In this document: one piece after another, positions 8,948 through 16,906 of the stretch
How the letters are laid out: each line of letters opens with the position of its first letter
How positions within the stretch are numbered: the stretch's first letter is position 1
Origin: Pseudophaeobacter flagellatus
Lineage (GTDB): Bacteria; Pseudomonadota; Alphaproteobacteria; Rhodobacterales; Rhodobacteraceae
Direction of reading: 5' to 3'
Assembly (NCBI RefSeq): GCF_021228235.1
Contig: NZ_JAJQRG010000001.1
Coordinates: 248,001-312,000, forward strand
DNA length: 64,000 nucleotides
Program-made: the position numbers and the translations under genes
Notes under the pieces: generated by a model
What the model saw: the letters and a program-made list of their open reading frames with translations, nothing else
Databases searched by the model: none
What the model was told of the DNA's origin: nothing

Positions 8948-9610
8948 ATGCGAACAGTTATCTTTGATCTGGATGGAACACTGGCGGATACTTCGGGTGA
9001 TCTTTTGGCGGCGGCAAATTCCTGTTTTCGCCAGATGGGGCTTGGGGATGTGCTGACCCAGCCGCAGGATGCGGCCACGGCCCTGCGCGGTGGCAAGATG
9101 ATGCTGACGGCAGGGATGAAACGGGCAGGCGTCTATGATGCGGCGAAGGTCGAAGATTACTACCCGGTCCTGCTGACGGCCTACCGCGACGCCATAGATC
9201 ACCACACTTTCCTGTATCCCGGCGCGATGGAGGCGGTGGAGGCCCTGAAACTGGCGGGTTATGGCGTTGGCATCTGCACCAACAAGCCAGAGGCCCTGGC
9301 CGAACAGCTGATGCGCTCTTTGGGGGTGCGGGCGGCTTTTGCCTCTTTGGTGGGTGCGGATACCCTGCCGGTACGCAAACCTGACCCCGAGCCCCTGTTC
9401 GAGGCCGCGCGGCGGGCTGGCGGGGATCCGGCTAAAACCATTCTGATCGGCGACAGTGATACTGACCGCAACACGGCGGCCAATGCCGGGGTGCCGTCGG
9501 TGCTGGTAACCTTTGGTCCGGCGGGTGGTGATATGGCGGCGCTCAAGCCTGAGGCCTTGTTGCAGCGCTACGAAGACCTGCCCGAGATGGTCGCCCGGCT
9601 GATTGGCTAG
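8948..9610 (+). CDS. gph: HAD-family hydrolase, phosphoglycolate phosphatase-like
   Basis: 220 residues. Motif I FDLDGTLADT (nucleophile Asp of DxDGT) opens the protein; motif II is CTNK; motif III is the K in VRKPDPEPL; motif IV is GDSDTD. An alpha-helical cap (residues ~17-85) places it in HAD subclass I like Gph, which dephosphorylates 2-phosphoglycolate. Substrate specificity within this subclass is hard to read from sequence. The ATG at 8948 has a GTGGGGG purine run upstream; the earlier in-frame ATG at 8900 would add a lysine-rich tail. Confidence 0.85.
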   Translation: MRTVIFDLDGTLADTSGDLLAAANSCFRQMGLGDVLTQPQDAATALRGGKMMLTAGMKRAGVYDAAKVEDYYPVLLTAYRDAIDHHTFLYPGAMEAVEALKLAGYGVGICTNKPEALAEQLMRSLGVRAAFASLVGADTLPVRKPDPEPLFEAARRAGGDPAKTILIGDSDTDRNTAANAGVPSVLVTFGPAGGDMAALKPEALLQRYEDLPEMVARLIG

Positions 9611-9641
9611 GGGCTGGCGGCTTGGCGGTGGCACGCCAGGG

Positions 9642-9679
9642 GGGGCTTGCCAAGGGTTTGGGGGCTTGCCAGGGGTTTG
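9642..9679. repeat. Tandem direct repeat, two 19-bp units
   Basis: Units 9642-9660 and 9661-9679 (GGGGCTTGCCARGGGTTTG) abut exactly and differ at one base. The second copy also forms one arm of the hairpin at 9671-9720. Confidence 0.8.
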
Positions 9680-9720
9680 TTCCCCCTTGACCGCCGCGAA
9701 AGTGCGGCTCACAAACCCCT
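9671..9720 (+). repeat. Extragenic inverted repeat abutting the DegT start codon
   Basis: AGGGGTTTG (9671-9679) pairs perfectly with CAAACCCCT (9712-9720); inside, CCGC can pair with GCGG. The right arm ends two bases before the ATG at 9722 and leaves no Shine-Dalgarno sequence. It may be a dispersed Roseobacter-type extragenic element or a leader structure. Confidence 0.6.
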
Positions 9721-9721
9721 T

Positions 9722-10942
9722 ATGAGCGAGAAATTTACTGGCAGCTTCACCCAGCAAGAAGCACTCTCTGAGGCGGCGATCGAGGCCGCACTGCAGGTTC
9801 TGCGCCATGGGCGCCTGCATCGCTATAACGTCACCGAGGGGGAACATGGCGAGACGGCCCTGCTGGAGCAGGAGTTCGCGGCCCAGATCGGTGCCAAATA
9901 TTGCCTGGCGGTGGCTTCGGGCGGTTATGCGCTGGCCACCGCGCTGCGCGCCGTCGGGGTGCAGCATGGCGACTGGGTGCTGACCAATGCCTTTACCCTG
10001 GCGCCCGTGCCGGGGGCGATTGCTGCGGTGGGCGCTTCTCCGGTCTTTGTTGGCGTCAGCGAGGATCTGACCATTGATCTGGATGATCTGGCGGCCAAGG
10101 CAGATCAGGCGCGCGTCCTGATGCTGAGCCATATGCGCGGGCATCTGTGTGATATGGATCGCCTGATGCAGATTTGTGATAACGCTGGCATCATCGTGAT
10201 CGAGGACTGCGCCCATACCATGGGGGCGGCCTGGAAGGGGCAGGCCTCGGGCCGACAGGGCGCGGTGGGCTGCTATTCTTGTCAGACCTATAAGCATGTA
10301 AATTCCGGTGAAGGTGGCCTGCTCGTCACCGATGATACCGAAATCGCCGCCCGTGCGATCATGCTGTCGGGGTCCTACATGCTGTATGAACGCCATCTGG
10401 CAGCGCCCCCGCCCGAGGCATTTGAACAGGTGAAATACGAGACCCCGAATATTTCCGGCCGCATGGATAATCTGCGGGCCGCTATTTTACGCCCCCAACT
10501 GTACGATCTTGACGCGCAGGTGGCACGTTGGAATGAACGCTACCGTGTTATTGAATCCGGGCTGCGCGAGACCCCCGGCCTGACCATTGTCGAACGCCCC
10601 GAGGCCGAAAGCTATGTCGGGTCGTCGATCCAGTTCCTTCTGCTTGATTGGCGCGATGAAGCGCTGCAAGAGGTGATCGCCCGTTGTGGCGCGCGGGGGG
10701 TGGAGCTGAAGTGGTTTGGCACCCCGGAACCAGTGGCCTTTACCTCGCGCTATGACAGCTGGCGCTATGTTGAGGCGCAGAGCCTGCCTAAAAGCGACCG
10801 CATCCTGGCCGGGATTGTCGATATGCGGGTGCCCCTGACCTTTAGCTTGGAAGACTGCGCCCAAATTGCGCGGATCATTCGGGAAGAAGTGGGAACAGTC
10901 TTCCAGTCTGAGGCGCAGCTCTGCGGGCGCCAGGGCGGCTAG
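9722..10942 (+). CDS. DegT/DnrJ/EryC1/StrS family PLP-dependent aminotransferase
   Basis: 406 residues of the sugar-aminotransferase fold. The N-terminal GSFTQQEALSEAAIEAALQVLRHGRLHRY leads into the cofactor-binding region: EDCAHTMGAAW carries the Asp that contacts the PLP ring nitrogen and YKHVNSGEGG the Schiff-base lysine. The family aminates nucleotide-linked keto sugars or cyclitols (AHBA-like). No other sugar-nucleotide genes sit next to it, so substrate is unknown. The ATG at 9722 is the natural start by homology pattern, but it lacks any Shine-Dalgarno sequence and is pressed against a hairpin. A TTG at 9647 in frame would translate the tandem repeat and seems less likely. Confidence 0.85.
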   Translation: MSEKFTGSFTQQEALSEAAIEAALQVLRHGRLHRYNVTEGEHGETALLEQEFAAQIGAKYCLAVASGGYALATALRAVGVQHGDWVLTNAFTLAPVPGAIAAVGASPVFVGVSEDLTIDLDDLAAKADQARVLMLSHMRGHLCDMDRLMQICDNAGIIVIEDCAHTMGAAWKGQASGRQGAVGCYSCQTYKHVNSGEGGLLVTDDTEIAARAIMLSGSYMLYERHLAAPPPEAFEQVKYETPNISGRMDNLRAAILRPQLYDLDAQVARWNERYRVIESGLRETPGLTIVERPEAESYVGSSIQFLLLDWRDEALQEVIARCGARGVELKWFGTPEPVAFTSRYDSWRYVEAQSLPKSDRILAGIVDMRVPLTFSLEDCAQIARIIREEVGTVFQSEAQLCGRQGG

Positions 10943-10981
10943 GACGGCAGCAGTTTTGCCAGAGTGAAACAGTATTGCAGC

Positions 10982-11013
10982 GGGGGGGGGGCCAGTTTGG
11001 CGTCCCCTTTTTT
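10982..11013 (+). terminator. Rho-independent terminator with a G10 tract
   Basis: A run of ten G (10982-10991) followed by CC pairs with GGC, two bases and CCCC, then six T at 11008-11013. It probably ends the DegT transcript. Confidence 0.6.
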
Positions 11014-11113
11014 GTACCCCCGTGCTTTTTTGACTTTCCGATCTAATCCTTGGTTTTACTTGATAATCCCAGTTTCGACGATTTGGCGGGCAGTCGCTAT
11101 CACAGGGCAGGGA

Positions 11114-11142
11114 TTGACCCGAATCAAGGTTGCACTCTATGA
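11114..11142 (+). promoter_or_regulatory. Candidate promoter of ivd
   Basis: TTGACC (11114-11119) and CTATGA (11137-11142) are 17 bases apart, about 55 bases upstream of the ivd ATG. The -10 is only a moderate match. The spacer holds ACC and GGT eight bases apart, weakly like a MerR-type site. Confidence 0.4.
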
Positions 11143-11144
11143 AA

Positions 11145-11158
11145 TGAACAAGTGTTCA
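11145..11158. promoter_or_regulatory. Palindromic operator candidate upstream of ivd
   Basis: TGAACA and TGTTCA are perfect inverted arms separated by AG, immediately downstream of the predicted -10, where a bound repressor would block transcription of the leucine pathway gene. Symmetry is typical of TetR-family sites; the regulator is not in the window. Confidence 0.5.
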
Positions 11159-11195
11159 GATAAGTTGGCTATGACTGTGGGAAAGGGAGCGGGAA

Positions 11196-12356
11196 ATGTT
11201 CAATGCGAGCATGCAATTCGATCTTGGAGATGAGGTAAATGCGCTGCGCGACATGGTGCATCGTTGGGCGCAGGATCGCGTCAAACCCATGGCGCAAGAC
11301 ATCGACCAGAAAAATGAATTCCCAGCCGAACTCTGGGGGGAGATGGGCGAGCTTGGCCTGCTGGGCATCACTGTGCCGGAAGAGTTCGGCGGTGCGGGCA
11401 TGTCGTATCTGGCCCACACGGTCGCGGTTGAGGAAGTGGCGCGGGCCAGCGCCTCGGTCTCGTTGTCTTATGGCGCGCATTCAAATCTTTGCGTCAATCA
11501 GATCAAGCTGAACGGCAGCGATGAGCAAAAGAAAAAATATCTGCCCGGTCTGGTGTCCGGTCAACATGTCGGGGCCCTTGCCATGTCCGAAGCGGGCGCC
11601 GGGTCGGATGTGGTGTCGATGTCGCTGCGGGCGGAAAAGCGGAACGATCACTACCGCCTGAACGGCAATAAATACTGGATCACCAATGGCCCGGATGCCG
11701 ATACACTGGTGGTCTATGCCAAGACCGATCCTGATGCTGGCTCCAAGGGCATCACCGCCTTTATCGTCGAGAAGAGCATGACAGGTTTTTCGACCTCGCC
11801 GCATTTCGACAAGCTGGGTATGCGCGGATCCAACACGGCCGAGCTGATCTTTGATGATTGCGAAGTGCCGTTTGAAAACGTGCTGGGCGAAGAGGGCAAG
11901 GGCGTCAAGGTCTTGATGTCCGGGCTGGATTACGAACGCGTTGTGCTGGCCGGCATCGGCACCGGGATCATGGCCGCCTGTATGGACGAGATGATGCCCT
12001 ACCTGAAAGAGCGCAAGCAGTTTGGCCAACCGATCGGGAACTTCCAGCTGATGCAGGGCAAGATTGCCGATATGTATACGGCAATGAACGCAGCACGCTC
12101 ATATGTTTATGAGGTGGCAAAGGCCTGCGACAAGGGCACCGTGACCCGCCAGGATGCGGCTGCCTGCTGCCTGTTTGCCTCTGAACAGGCAATGACCCAA
12201 GCGCACCAAGCGGTGCAGGCGCTGGGCGGGGCAGGCTATCTGTCCGATAACCCCGTAGGTCGGATCTTCCGCGATGCAAAACTGATGGAAATTGGCGCGG
12301 GCACCTCGGAGATCCGCCGGATGCTGATCGGCCGTGAGCTGATGAGCACCATGTAA
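11196..12356 (+). CDS. ivd: Isovaleryl-CoA dehydrogenase
   Basis: 386-residue acyl-CoA dehydrogenase that oxidises isovaleryl-CoA to 3-methylcrotonyl-CoA with FAD, handing electrons to ETF. Family signatures are [10 protein letters not shown], the FAD site KYWITNG, and [19 protein letters not shown]. The catalytic base position distinguishes IVD: the Glu is in [10 protein letters not shown], as in known isovaleryl-CoA dehydrogenases, and the usual C-terminal Glu site of other family members is not a Glu here. It is the first gene of the leucine-degradation cluster but is followed by its own terminator, so it is probably a separate transcript. Confidence 0.95.
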   Translation: MFNASMQFDLGDEVNALRDMVHRWAQDRVKPMAQDIDQKNEFPAELWGEMGELGLLGITVPEEFGGAGMSYLAHTVAVEEVARASASVSLSYGAHSNLCVNQIKLNGSDEQKKKYLPGLVSGQHVGALAMSEAGAGSDVVSMSLRAEKRNDHYRLNGNKYWITNGPDADTLVVYAKTDPDAGSKGITAFIVEKSMTGFSTSPHFDKLGMRGSNTAELIFDDCEVPFENVLGEEGKGVKVLMSGLDYERVVLAGIGTGIMAACMDEMMPYLKERKQFGQPIGNFQLMQGKIADMYTAMNAARSYVYEVAKACDKGTVTRQDAAACCLFASEQAMTQAHQAVQALGGAGYLSDNPVGRIFRDAKLMEIGAGTSEIRRMLIGRELMSTM

Positions 12357-12365
12357 ACCAACAAA

Positions 12366-12398
12366 CCCCCAGCTGTCCGAGGGAGGCCAGCCGGGGGG
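12366..12398 (+). terminator. Rho-independent-like terminator after ivd
   Basis: CCCCC, one base and GCTG pair with CAGC, one base and GGGGG. There is no strong T-tract, so it may act only partly. Confidence 0.5.
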
Positions 12399-12410
12399 AT
12401 TGCGGCGTTT

Positions 12411-12433
12411 GGCAGGCCCCTGCGGGCCCGCCA
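12411..12433 (-). terminator. Hairpin downstream of ompW
   Basis: GGC-a-GGCCC pairs with GGGCC-c-GCC around CTGC. It lies 21 bases past the ompW stop on the minus strand. No T-tract. Confidence 0.45.
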
Positions 12434-12453
12434 GTTGATGTTAGATCAAGGGA

Positions 12454-13056
12454 TCAGAACCTGTGAACGTAGCTGACACCAATGGTGACCGGGTCAATTT
12501 CGGCTGTGCCGATAGAGGCGCCGTTCAGGTAGGCGTCGGATTCGATGTCCATGTAGCGTACATTCAGACGCAGCGCGCCCTTGTCCGAAACCTGCCAGTC
12601 AGCCCCTGCCTGGATCGCAAAGCCCCAGCTGTCTTCAAGTTCCAGCACACCAAGGGAAGACTGTTCTTCAAAGAAGGTGGTGTAGTTGATCCCGGCCCCG
12701 ATGAAGGGTTTGATTTTGCCATTGGTGGGGAAGTGGTAGTTGATCGACAGGGTGGGTGGAAGCTGCTTGGATGTCCCTGCAAGGGCACCACCGATATTGA
12801 TGTCGTGCTCAAAGGGGCTTGCCGCCAGCAACTCGATGCCAAGGTTGTCGCGGATGAAGTACTCTGCGGTCAAAGAGAGCTGGGTGTCGTCGGACATTGT
12901 GGTCGCACCACCGGCCAGGGTGCCGTTATCCGACTTGGGGTTGACGTTGATGACACCGACACCAAAGGTCCAGTCGCCTTGAGACTGGGCAAAAGCCGGG
13001 GCAGCCACAACAGTGCAGGCGGTTGCCAGGGCGAGAATGGAAGCAGAGCGTTTCAT
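12454..13056 (-). CDS. ompW: OmpW-family outer-membrane protein
   Basis: 200 residues starting MKRSASILALATACTVVAA with a signal peptide cut near AFAQ. The mature part is an eight-stranded beta-barrel pattern typical of OmpW: GDWTFGVGVINVNPKSDN, then NLGIELLAASPFEHDI, then INYHFPTNGKIKPFIGAGINY and a C-terminal VSYVHRF ending in Phe for BAM recognition. OmpW forms a narrow hydrophobic channel. It is divergent from the acyl-CoA synthetase gene, and an FNR-like box lies 62 bases upstream of its start. It interrupts the liu cluster. Confidence 0.93.
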   Translation of the reverse strand: MKRSASILALATACTVVAAPAFAQSQGDWTFGVGVINVNPKSDNGTLAGGATTMSDDTQLSLTAEYFIRDNLGIELLAASPFEHDINIGGALAGTSKQLPPTLSINYHFPTNGKIKPFIGAGINYTTFFEEQSSLGVLELEDSWGFAIQAGADWQVSDKGALRLNVRYMDIESDAYLNGASIGTAEIDPVTIGVSYVHRF

Positions 13057-13117
13057 GGGGGGAATCCCTTTTCTTGTATTTGCGCCTCCTCTTTGCGCCC
13101 TTGCCCAGATGAATACT

Positions 13118-13131
13118 CTGATCTGGATCAA
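13118..13131 (-). promoter_or_regulatory. FNR/FnrL-type box upstream of ompW
   Basis: Read on the minus strand: TTGAT, four bases, ATCAG, matching nine of the ten FNR consensus positions (TTGAT-N4-ATCAA). It lies 62 bases before the ompW ATG and 75 bases before the acyl-CoA synthetase ATG. E. coli ompW is FNR-activated, which fits. Confidence 0.55.
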
Positions 13132-13157
13132 GGGAGAGCTCGCTTTCCCCTTGGGTT

Positions 13158-13187
13158 TGCAGGAAAATCCTGCATACCTGCTATGCA
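13158..13187. promoter_or_regulatory. Two overlapping inverted repeats upstream of the acyl-CoA synthetase gene
   Basis: First: TGCAGGA and TCCTGCA with three bases between (13158-13174). Second: TGCATA and TATGCA with five bases between (13171-13187). Both are perfect and share four bases. They end 18 bases before the ATG at 13206, so a bound protein would occlude initiation. Confidence 0.55.
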
Positions 13188-13205
13188 ATTTGAGAGTGGC
13201 TGCTG

Positions 13206-14726
13206 ATGAGAAAATATCCGGGTTTAACCTCAGACGGGTCTTGGTCTCTGCCTGCAGAGCTGAATATGGCGGCCCAGGCCATGGCGCATGCGCCAGCGGC
13301 GCTGGCGATCATTGATCTGACAGGGCCAGAGCGCCGGGACATCAGCCATGGGCAATTGGCCGAAATGGTTGACGGCTTGGCGCGTTATATGCAGCCGCGC
13401 ATCCAGGCGGGTGACCGGGTTGGCGTCTTGCTTAGCCAGTCGCCTTGGTGTGCCGCCGCGCATCTGGCAATCTGGAAGCTGGGGGCGGTTTCAGTCCCAT
13501 TGTTCAAGCTGTTCAAACGCGATGCGCTGGCGTCGCGTTCCGGGGACGCTGGCGTCGCCTTTGTCCTGACCGATGCCGACGGGGCAGAACTCTTGGGGGA
13601 TCTGGCCGAGGCGGTGCTGGTGGACCAGGCCGGGCGATCCGGTGACCCGGTTGCCTTTGCCGCGACGAGGCCAGAAACGCCAGCGGTGCTGATCTATACC
13701 TCGGGTACCACGGGAAGCCCCAAGGGGGCGCTGCATGGTCATCGGGTGCTGACCGGCCATTTGCCCGGTGTGTCTGTCAGCCATGATCATCTGGGCCATC
13801 CCGGAGACTGCCTGTGGACCCCGGCAGATTGGGCCTGGATTGGCGGCCTGTTTGATGTCTTGATGCCGGGGCTGGCGCTGGGCGTGCCGGTGGTGGCGGC
13901 GCGGCTGGATAAGTTCAGCCCCGAGGCCTGCGCTGATCTGGTGCGGCGCGGCGATATACGCAATGTTTTCTTTCCCCCCACAGCGTTGCGCATGCTGAAA
14001 GCGGCGGGGCAGGGGCTCGACGGTCTGCGCTCTGTTGCCAGTGGTGGAGAGCCCCTGGGCGCAGAGATGCTCGCCTGGGGCCAGGCGCATTTCGGTCTGA
14101 CCATCAATGAATTCTACGGTCAGACCGAATGCAATATGGTGGCCTCATCCTGCGGTGTGGACTATGCGCCGCGCCCCGGTTGCATTGGCAAGCCAGTGCC
14201 GGGCCATGAACTGGCCGTTCTCGACGGCGATGGCCATCCCACCTCCGAAGAGGGAGATGTCGCGGTACGGCGCGGGTCTGCTTCGATGATGCTGGAATAC
14301 TGGAACCGCCCCGCCGAAACCGCCGCCAAATTCTGCGGTGACTGGCTGGTCACCGGCGACCGCGGCATTTGGGAAGACGACTTCCTGCGCTTTGTTGGTC
14401 GTGAGGACGACGTGATCACCTCCTCTGGTTATCGCATCGGCCCGGCCGAGATCGAAGACTGCCTGATGACCCACCCCAGCGTCGCTACCGTGGGCGTCGT
14501 CGGCAAGCCTGACCCGATGCGCACAGAGATCGTCAAGGCCTATGTGGTGTTGAAAGACGGCGCTGAAGCCACCGAAAAAGAGCTGCAGGACTACGTCAAG
14601 GCGCGCCTTGCCCAGTATTCCTACCCCCGCGAAATCGCCTTTCTGGACGCCCTGCCGATGACCGTGACCGGTAAGGTGATCCGCAAGGAACTCAAAGCAA
14701 GGGCTGCTGGCGAGGTAAGGGCATGA
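13206..14726 (+). CDS. AMP-forming acyl-CoA synthetase
   Basis: 506 residues of the ANL superfamily. It activates a carboxylic acid as acyl-AMP and then as the CoA thioester. The P-loop-like motif is YTSGTTGSPKG (~residues 164-174), followed by EFYGQTECN, the ATP-ribose binding D in TGDRG, the hinge GYRIGPAEIED and the catalytic lysine in VTGKVIRKELK. Position inside the leucine/isovalerate cluster suggests isovalerate or a similar branched or short acid as substrate, letting external isovalerate enter the pathway. That is inference. Its stop codon overlaps the next ATG (ATGA). Confidence 0.88.
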   Translation: MRKYPGLTSDGSWSLPAELNMAAQAMAHAPAALAIIDLTGPERRDISHGQLAEMVDGLARYMQPRIQAGDRVGVLLSQSPWCAAAHLAIWKLGAVSVPLFKLFKRDALASRSGDAGVAFVLTDADGAELLGDLAEAVLVDQAGRSGDPVAFAATRPETPAVLIYTSGTTGSPKGALHGHRVLTGHLPGVSVSHDHLGHPGDCLWTPADWAWIGGLFDVLMPGLALGVPVVAARLDKFSPEACADLVRRGDIRNVFFPPTALRMLKAAGQGLDGLRSVASGGEPLGAEMLAWGQAHFGLTINEFYGQTECNMVASSCGVDYAPRPGCIGKPVPGHELAVLDGDGHPTSEEGDVAVRRGSASMMLEYWNRPAETAAKFCGDWLVTGDRGIWEDDFLRFVGREDDVITSSGYRIGPAEIEDCLMTHPSVATVGVVGKPDPMRTEIVKAYVVLKDGAEATEKELQDYVKARLAQYSYPREIAFLDALPMTVTGKVIRKELKARAAGEVRA

Positions 14727-15202
14727 GAAACAATCAATCCTGTGTTGCCACCCTAGCACTGGTTTTGGCCCCCATCTTGGCTGCGGCGGACAGGCACCCA
14801 AGCCCGGGTTTTGATACTCAGGGGTATCTCGTGGCCTGCAGCAGTCGTATCCTCGATGTTCCTCTGCAACCTCCAATGCTCCAGCTTTGTGTCTCTACAG
14901 CGAGAGAACTTTGCAACATGAGTCGGGAGATGCAGTCTCAGGGAGATTGTCTCGCTGAGGTGACCTCCTGGCTGGAACAGGACAGCGCTCGTATTGGAAG
15001 GACCTATCCTGAGGCCTCCGAGCAGGCTGAAGCCCCTTCTGCGTTTGCCGATCTGTTGCCACAGGCGACACCGCAGGCGGATTGCTCCACGACCCAGGTT
15101 GCAGACCTGAACGCCACCGAACTCTGCGCTTATCAAACGGCGCTTTTGAAATGGTTCAAACTCCGCGTGGTTGAACGCCACCAATCAAACCGTAACAGGT
15201 GA
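14723..15202 (+). CDS. Secreted cysteine-rich protein of unknown function
   Basis: 159 residues. The N-terminus has a signal peptide (hydrophobic [14 protein letters not shown]), so export to the periplasm is expected. The mature part has six cysteines spread as single residues (VAC, QLC, ELC, GDC, ADC, ELC), compatible with three disulfides. The C-terminus is basic (RQ/RNR-rich). I recognise no family. It overlaps the acyl-CoA synthetase stop by four bases and ends 13 bases before mccB, so it is translated within the liu operon, although a periplasmic protein has no obvious part in a cytosolic CoA pathway. Confidence 0.7.
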   Translation: MRNNQSCVATLALVLAPILAAADRHPSPGFDTQGYLVACSSRILDVPLQPPMLQLCVSTARELCNMSREMQSQGDCLAEVTSWLEQDSARIGRTYPEASEQAEAPSAFADLLPQATPQADCSTTQVADLNATELCAYQTALLKWFKLRVVERHQSNRNR

Positions 15203-15215
15203 GAAGGACGCACAC

Positions 15216-16820
15216 ATGAAACTCAAATCCAAGGCGATGCCTTCCTCCGAAGGTTTCAAGGCAAACCAGGCCGCGCATCTCGATGCGCTGGCGCAGATTT
15301 CTGCAGTGGCCGAGGCCGCGCGCCTGGGGGGGGGCGAAAAATCTCGCGCCCGCCATGAAAGCCGGGGCAAGATGCTGCCGCGCCGCCGGGTGGCAAATCT
15401 GCTGGATCCCGGTTCGCCATTTCTGGAAATTGGTGCCACTGCCGCCCACAATATGTATGACGGTGCCGCCCCCGCAGCCGGGGTAATCGCCGGTATTGGC
15501 CGGGTCCACGGACAAGAGGTCATGGTGGTCTGCAATGATGCCACGGTAAAGGGCGGTACCTACTACCCGATGACGGTGAAAAAACACCTGCGCGCGCAAG
15601 AGATCGCAGAAGAGAACCGCCTCCCCTGCATCTATCTGGTGGATAGTGGCGGTGCCAATCTGCCGCAACAGGACGAGGTCTTTCCAGATCGCGACCACTT
15701 TGGCCGGATCTTTTACAACCAAGCGCGCATGTCCTCCAAGGGCATCCCGCAGATTGCCGTTGTCATGGGCTCTTGCACGGCCGGGGGCGCCTATGTACCT
15801 GCGATGTCCGATGTCACCATCATCGTCAAGGAACAGGGCACGATTTTCCTGGCTGGTCCGCCCCTGGTCAAAGCCGCCACGGGCGAGGTTGTCTCGGCCG
15901 AAGATCTGGGGGGGGGCGATGTGCACACCCGCCTGTCTGGTGTGGCCGATTATCTGGCAGAAGATGATGCCCACGCCCTGGCTCTGGCGCGCCGTGCGGT
16001 GCAGTCGCTCAACATCATCAAACCGCAGACGGTGAACTGGGCCTCTCCCGAAGAGCCCGCCTATGATCCCGAAGAAATCCTCGGAGTGGTGCCCGGTGAT
16101 CTGCGTACCCCCTATGATATCCGCGAAGTGATTGCGCGTCTGGTGGACGGCTCGCGCTTTGATGAATTCAAGCCGCGCTACGGCGAAACCCTGGTCACCG
16201 GCTTTGCCCATGTCAAAGGCTGCCCTGTGGGGATCATCGCGAACAACGGCGTATTGTTCTCCGAAGCCGCCCAAAAAGGCGCGCATTTTGTAGAACTTTG
16301 CTCACAGCGCAAAATCCCACTGGTCTTTTTACAAAACATCACCGGCTTCATGGTGGGCCGCAAATATGAAAACGAAGGCATCGCTCGCCACGGTGCCAAG
16401 ATGGTGACGGCAGTGGCTTCAACCAATGTCCCCAAGATCACCATGCTGGTCGGCGGCTCCTTTGGCGCGGGCAACTACGGCATGGCGGGGCGGGCCTATC
16501 AGCCGCGTTTCCTCTGGACCTGGCCCAACTCGCGCATCTCGGTCATGGGCGGTGAACAGGCGGCAGGCGTGCTGGCCACGGTGAAACGTGACGCGATCGA
16601 GCGCCAGGGAGGCAGCTGGTCAGCATCAGACGAAGCCGAGTTCAAGCAGCCCACCATTGATATGTTCGAAGAACAAAGCCACCCGCTCTATGCCGCAGCA
16701 CGGCTCTGGGACGATGGTATCATCGACCCCCGCAAGAGCCGGGAGGTGCTGGCCCTGTCGCTGCAGGCCGCGCTCAATGCAGAAATCGATGAAACCCGCT
16801 TTGGCGTCTTCCGCATGTAA
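15216..16820 (+). CDS. mccB: 3-methylcrotonyl-CoA carboxylase, carboxyltransferase (beta) subunit
   Basis: 534 residues from the ATG at 15216, chosen because AGAAGGA lies seven bases upstream; the in-frame ATG at 15171 sits inside the preceding gene. It transfers CO2 from carboxybiotin to 3-methylcrotonyl-CoA, giving 3-methylglutaconyl-CoA. Two crotonase-like carboxyltransferase domains are visible: N-terminal acyl-CoA part with [16 protein letters not shown] and [15 protein letters not shown], and C-terminal biotin part with [19 protein letters not shown] and [16 protein letters not shown]. The [17 protein letters not shown] pattern is specific for MCC rather than propionyl-CoA carboxylase. 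Works with MccA encoded downstream. Confidence 0.96.
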   Translation: MKLKSKAMPSSEGFKANQAAHLDALAQISAVAEAARLGGGEKSRARHESRGKMLPRRRVANLLDPGSPFLEIGATAAHNMYDGAAPAAGVIAGIGRVHGQEVMVVCNDATVKGGTYYPMTVKKHLRAQEIAEENRLPCIYLVDSGGANLPQQDEVFPDRDHFGRIFYNQARMSSKGIPQIAVVMGSCTAGGAYVPAMSDVTIIVKEQGTIFLAGPPLVKAATGEVVSAEDLGGGDVHTRLSGVADYLAEDDAHALALARRAVQSLNIIKPQTVNWASPEEPAYDPEEILGVVPGDLRTPYDIREVIARLVDGSRFDEFKPRYGETLVTGFAHVKGCPVGIIANNGVLFSEAAQKGAHFVELCSQRKIPLVFLQNITGFMVGRKYENEGIARHGAKMVTAVASTNVPKITMLVGGSFGAGNYGMAGRAYQPRFLWTWPNSRISVMGGEQAAGVLATVKRDAIERQGGSWSASDEAEFKQPTIDMFEEQSHPLYAAARLWDDGIIDPRKSREVLALSLQAALNAEIDETRFGVFRM

Positions 16821-16830
16821 ATGCCTGTCA

Positions 16831-16850
16831 TTCATCTTGCCAAAAATACC
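16831..16850. repeat. Extragenic repeat unit, left copy
   Basis: Bases 16831-16850 match, in inverted orientation, 15 of 20 bases of 18902-18921 (shared ends GGTATTT and AAGATGAA). Together with the CGGGGG-rich sequence beside it, it resembles the intergenic repeats common in Roseobacter genomes. Confidence 0.5.
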
Positions 16851-16906
16851 TCGGGGGTCCGGGGGCAGAGCCCTCGGTCCGACGTTGCAGACAAAGGACC
16901 ATCCCC

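Noticed and set aside
8879-10396. 505-codon minus-strand frame over the HAD and DegT genes
   Set aside because: Both plus-strand genes have full catalytic motifs; the antisense product is rich in His, Gln and Arg as shadow frames are.
10982-10991. Run of ten G as a phase-variation tract
   Set aside because: It lies between genes and forms the arm of a terminator; no reading frame or promoter spacing depends on its length.
10964-11233. 89-codon plus-strand frame before ivd
   Set aside because: It spans a terminator, the predicted ivd promoter and its operator, and overlaps the ivd start in another phase.
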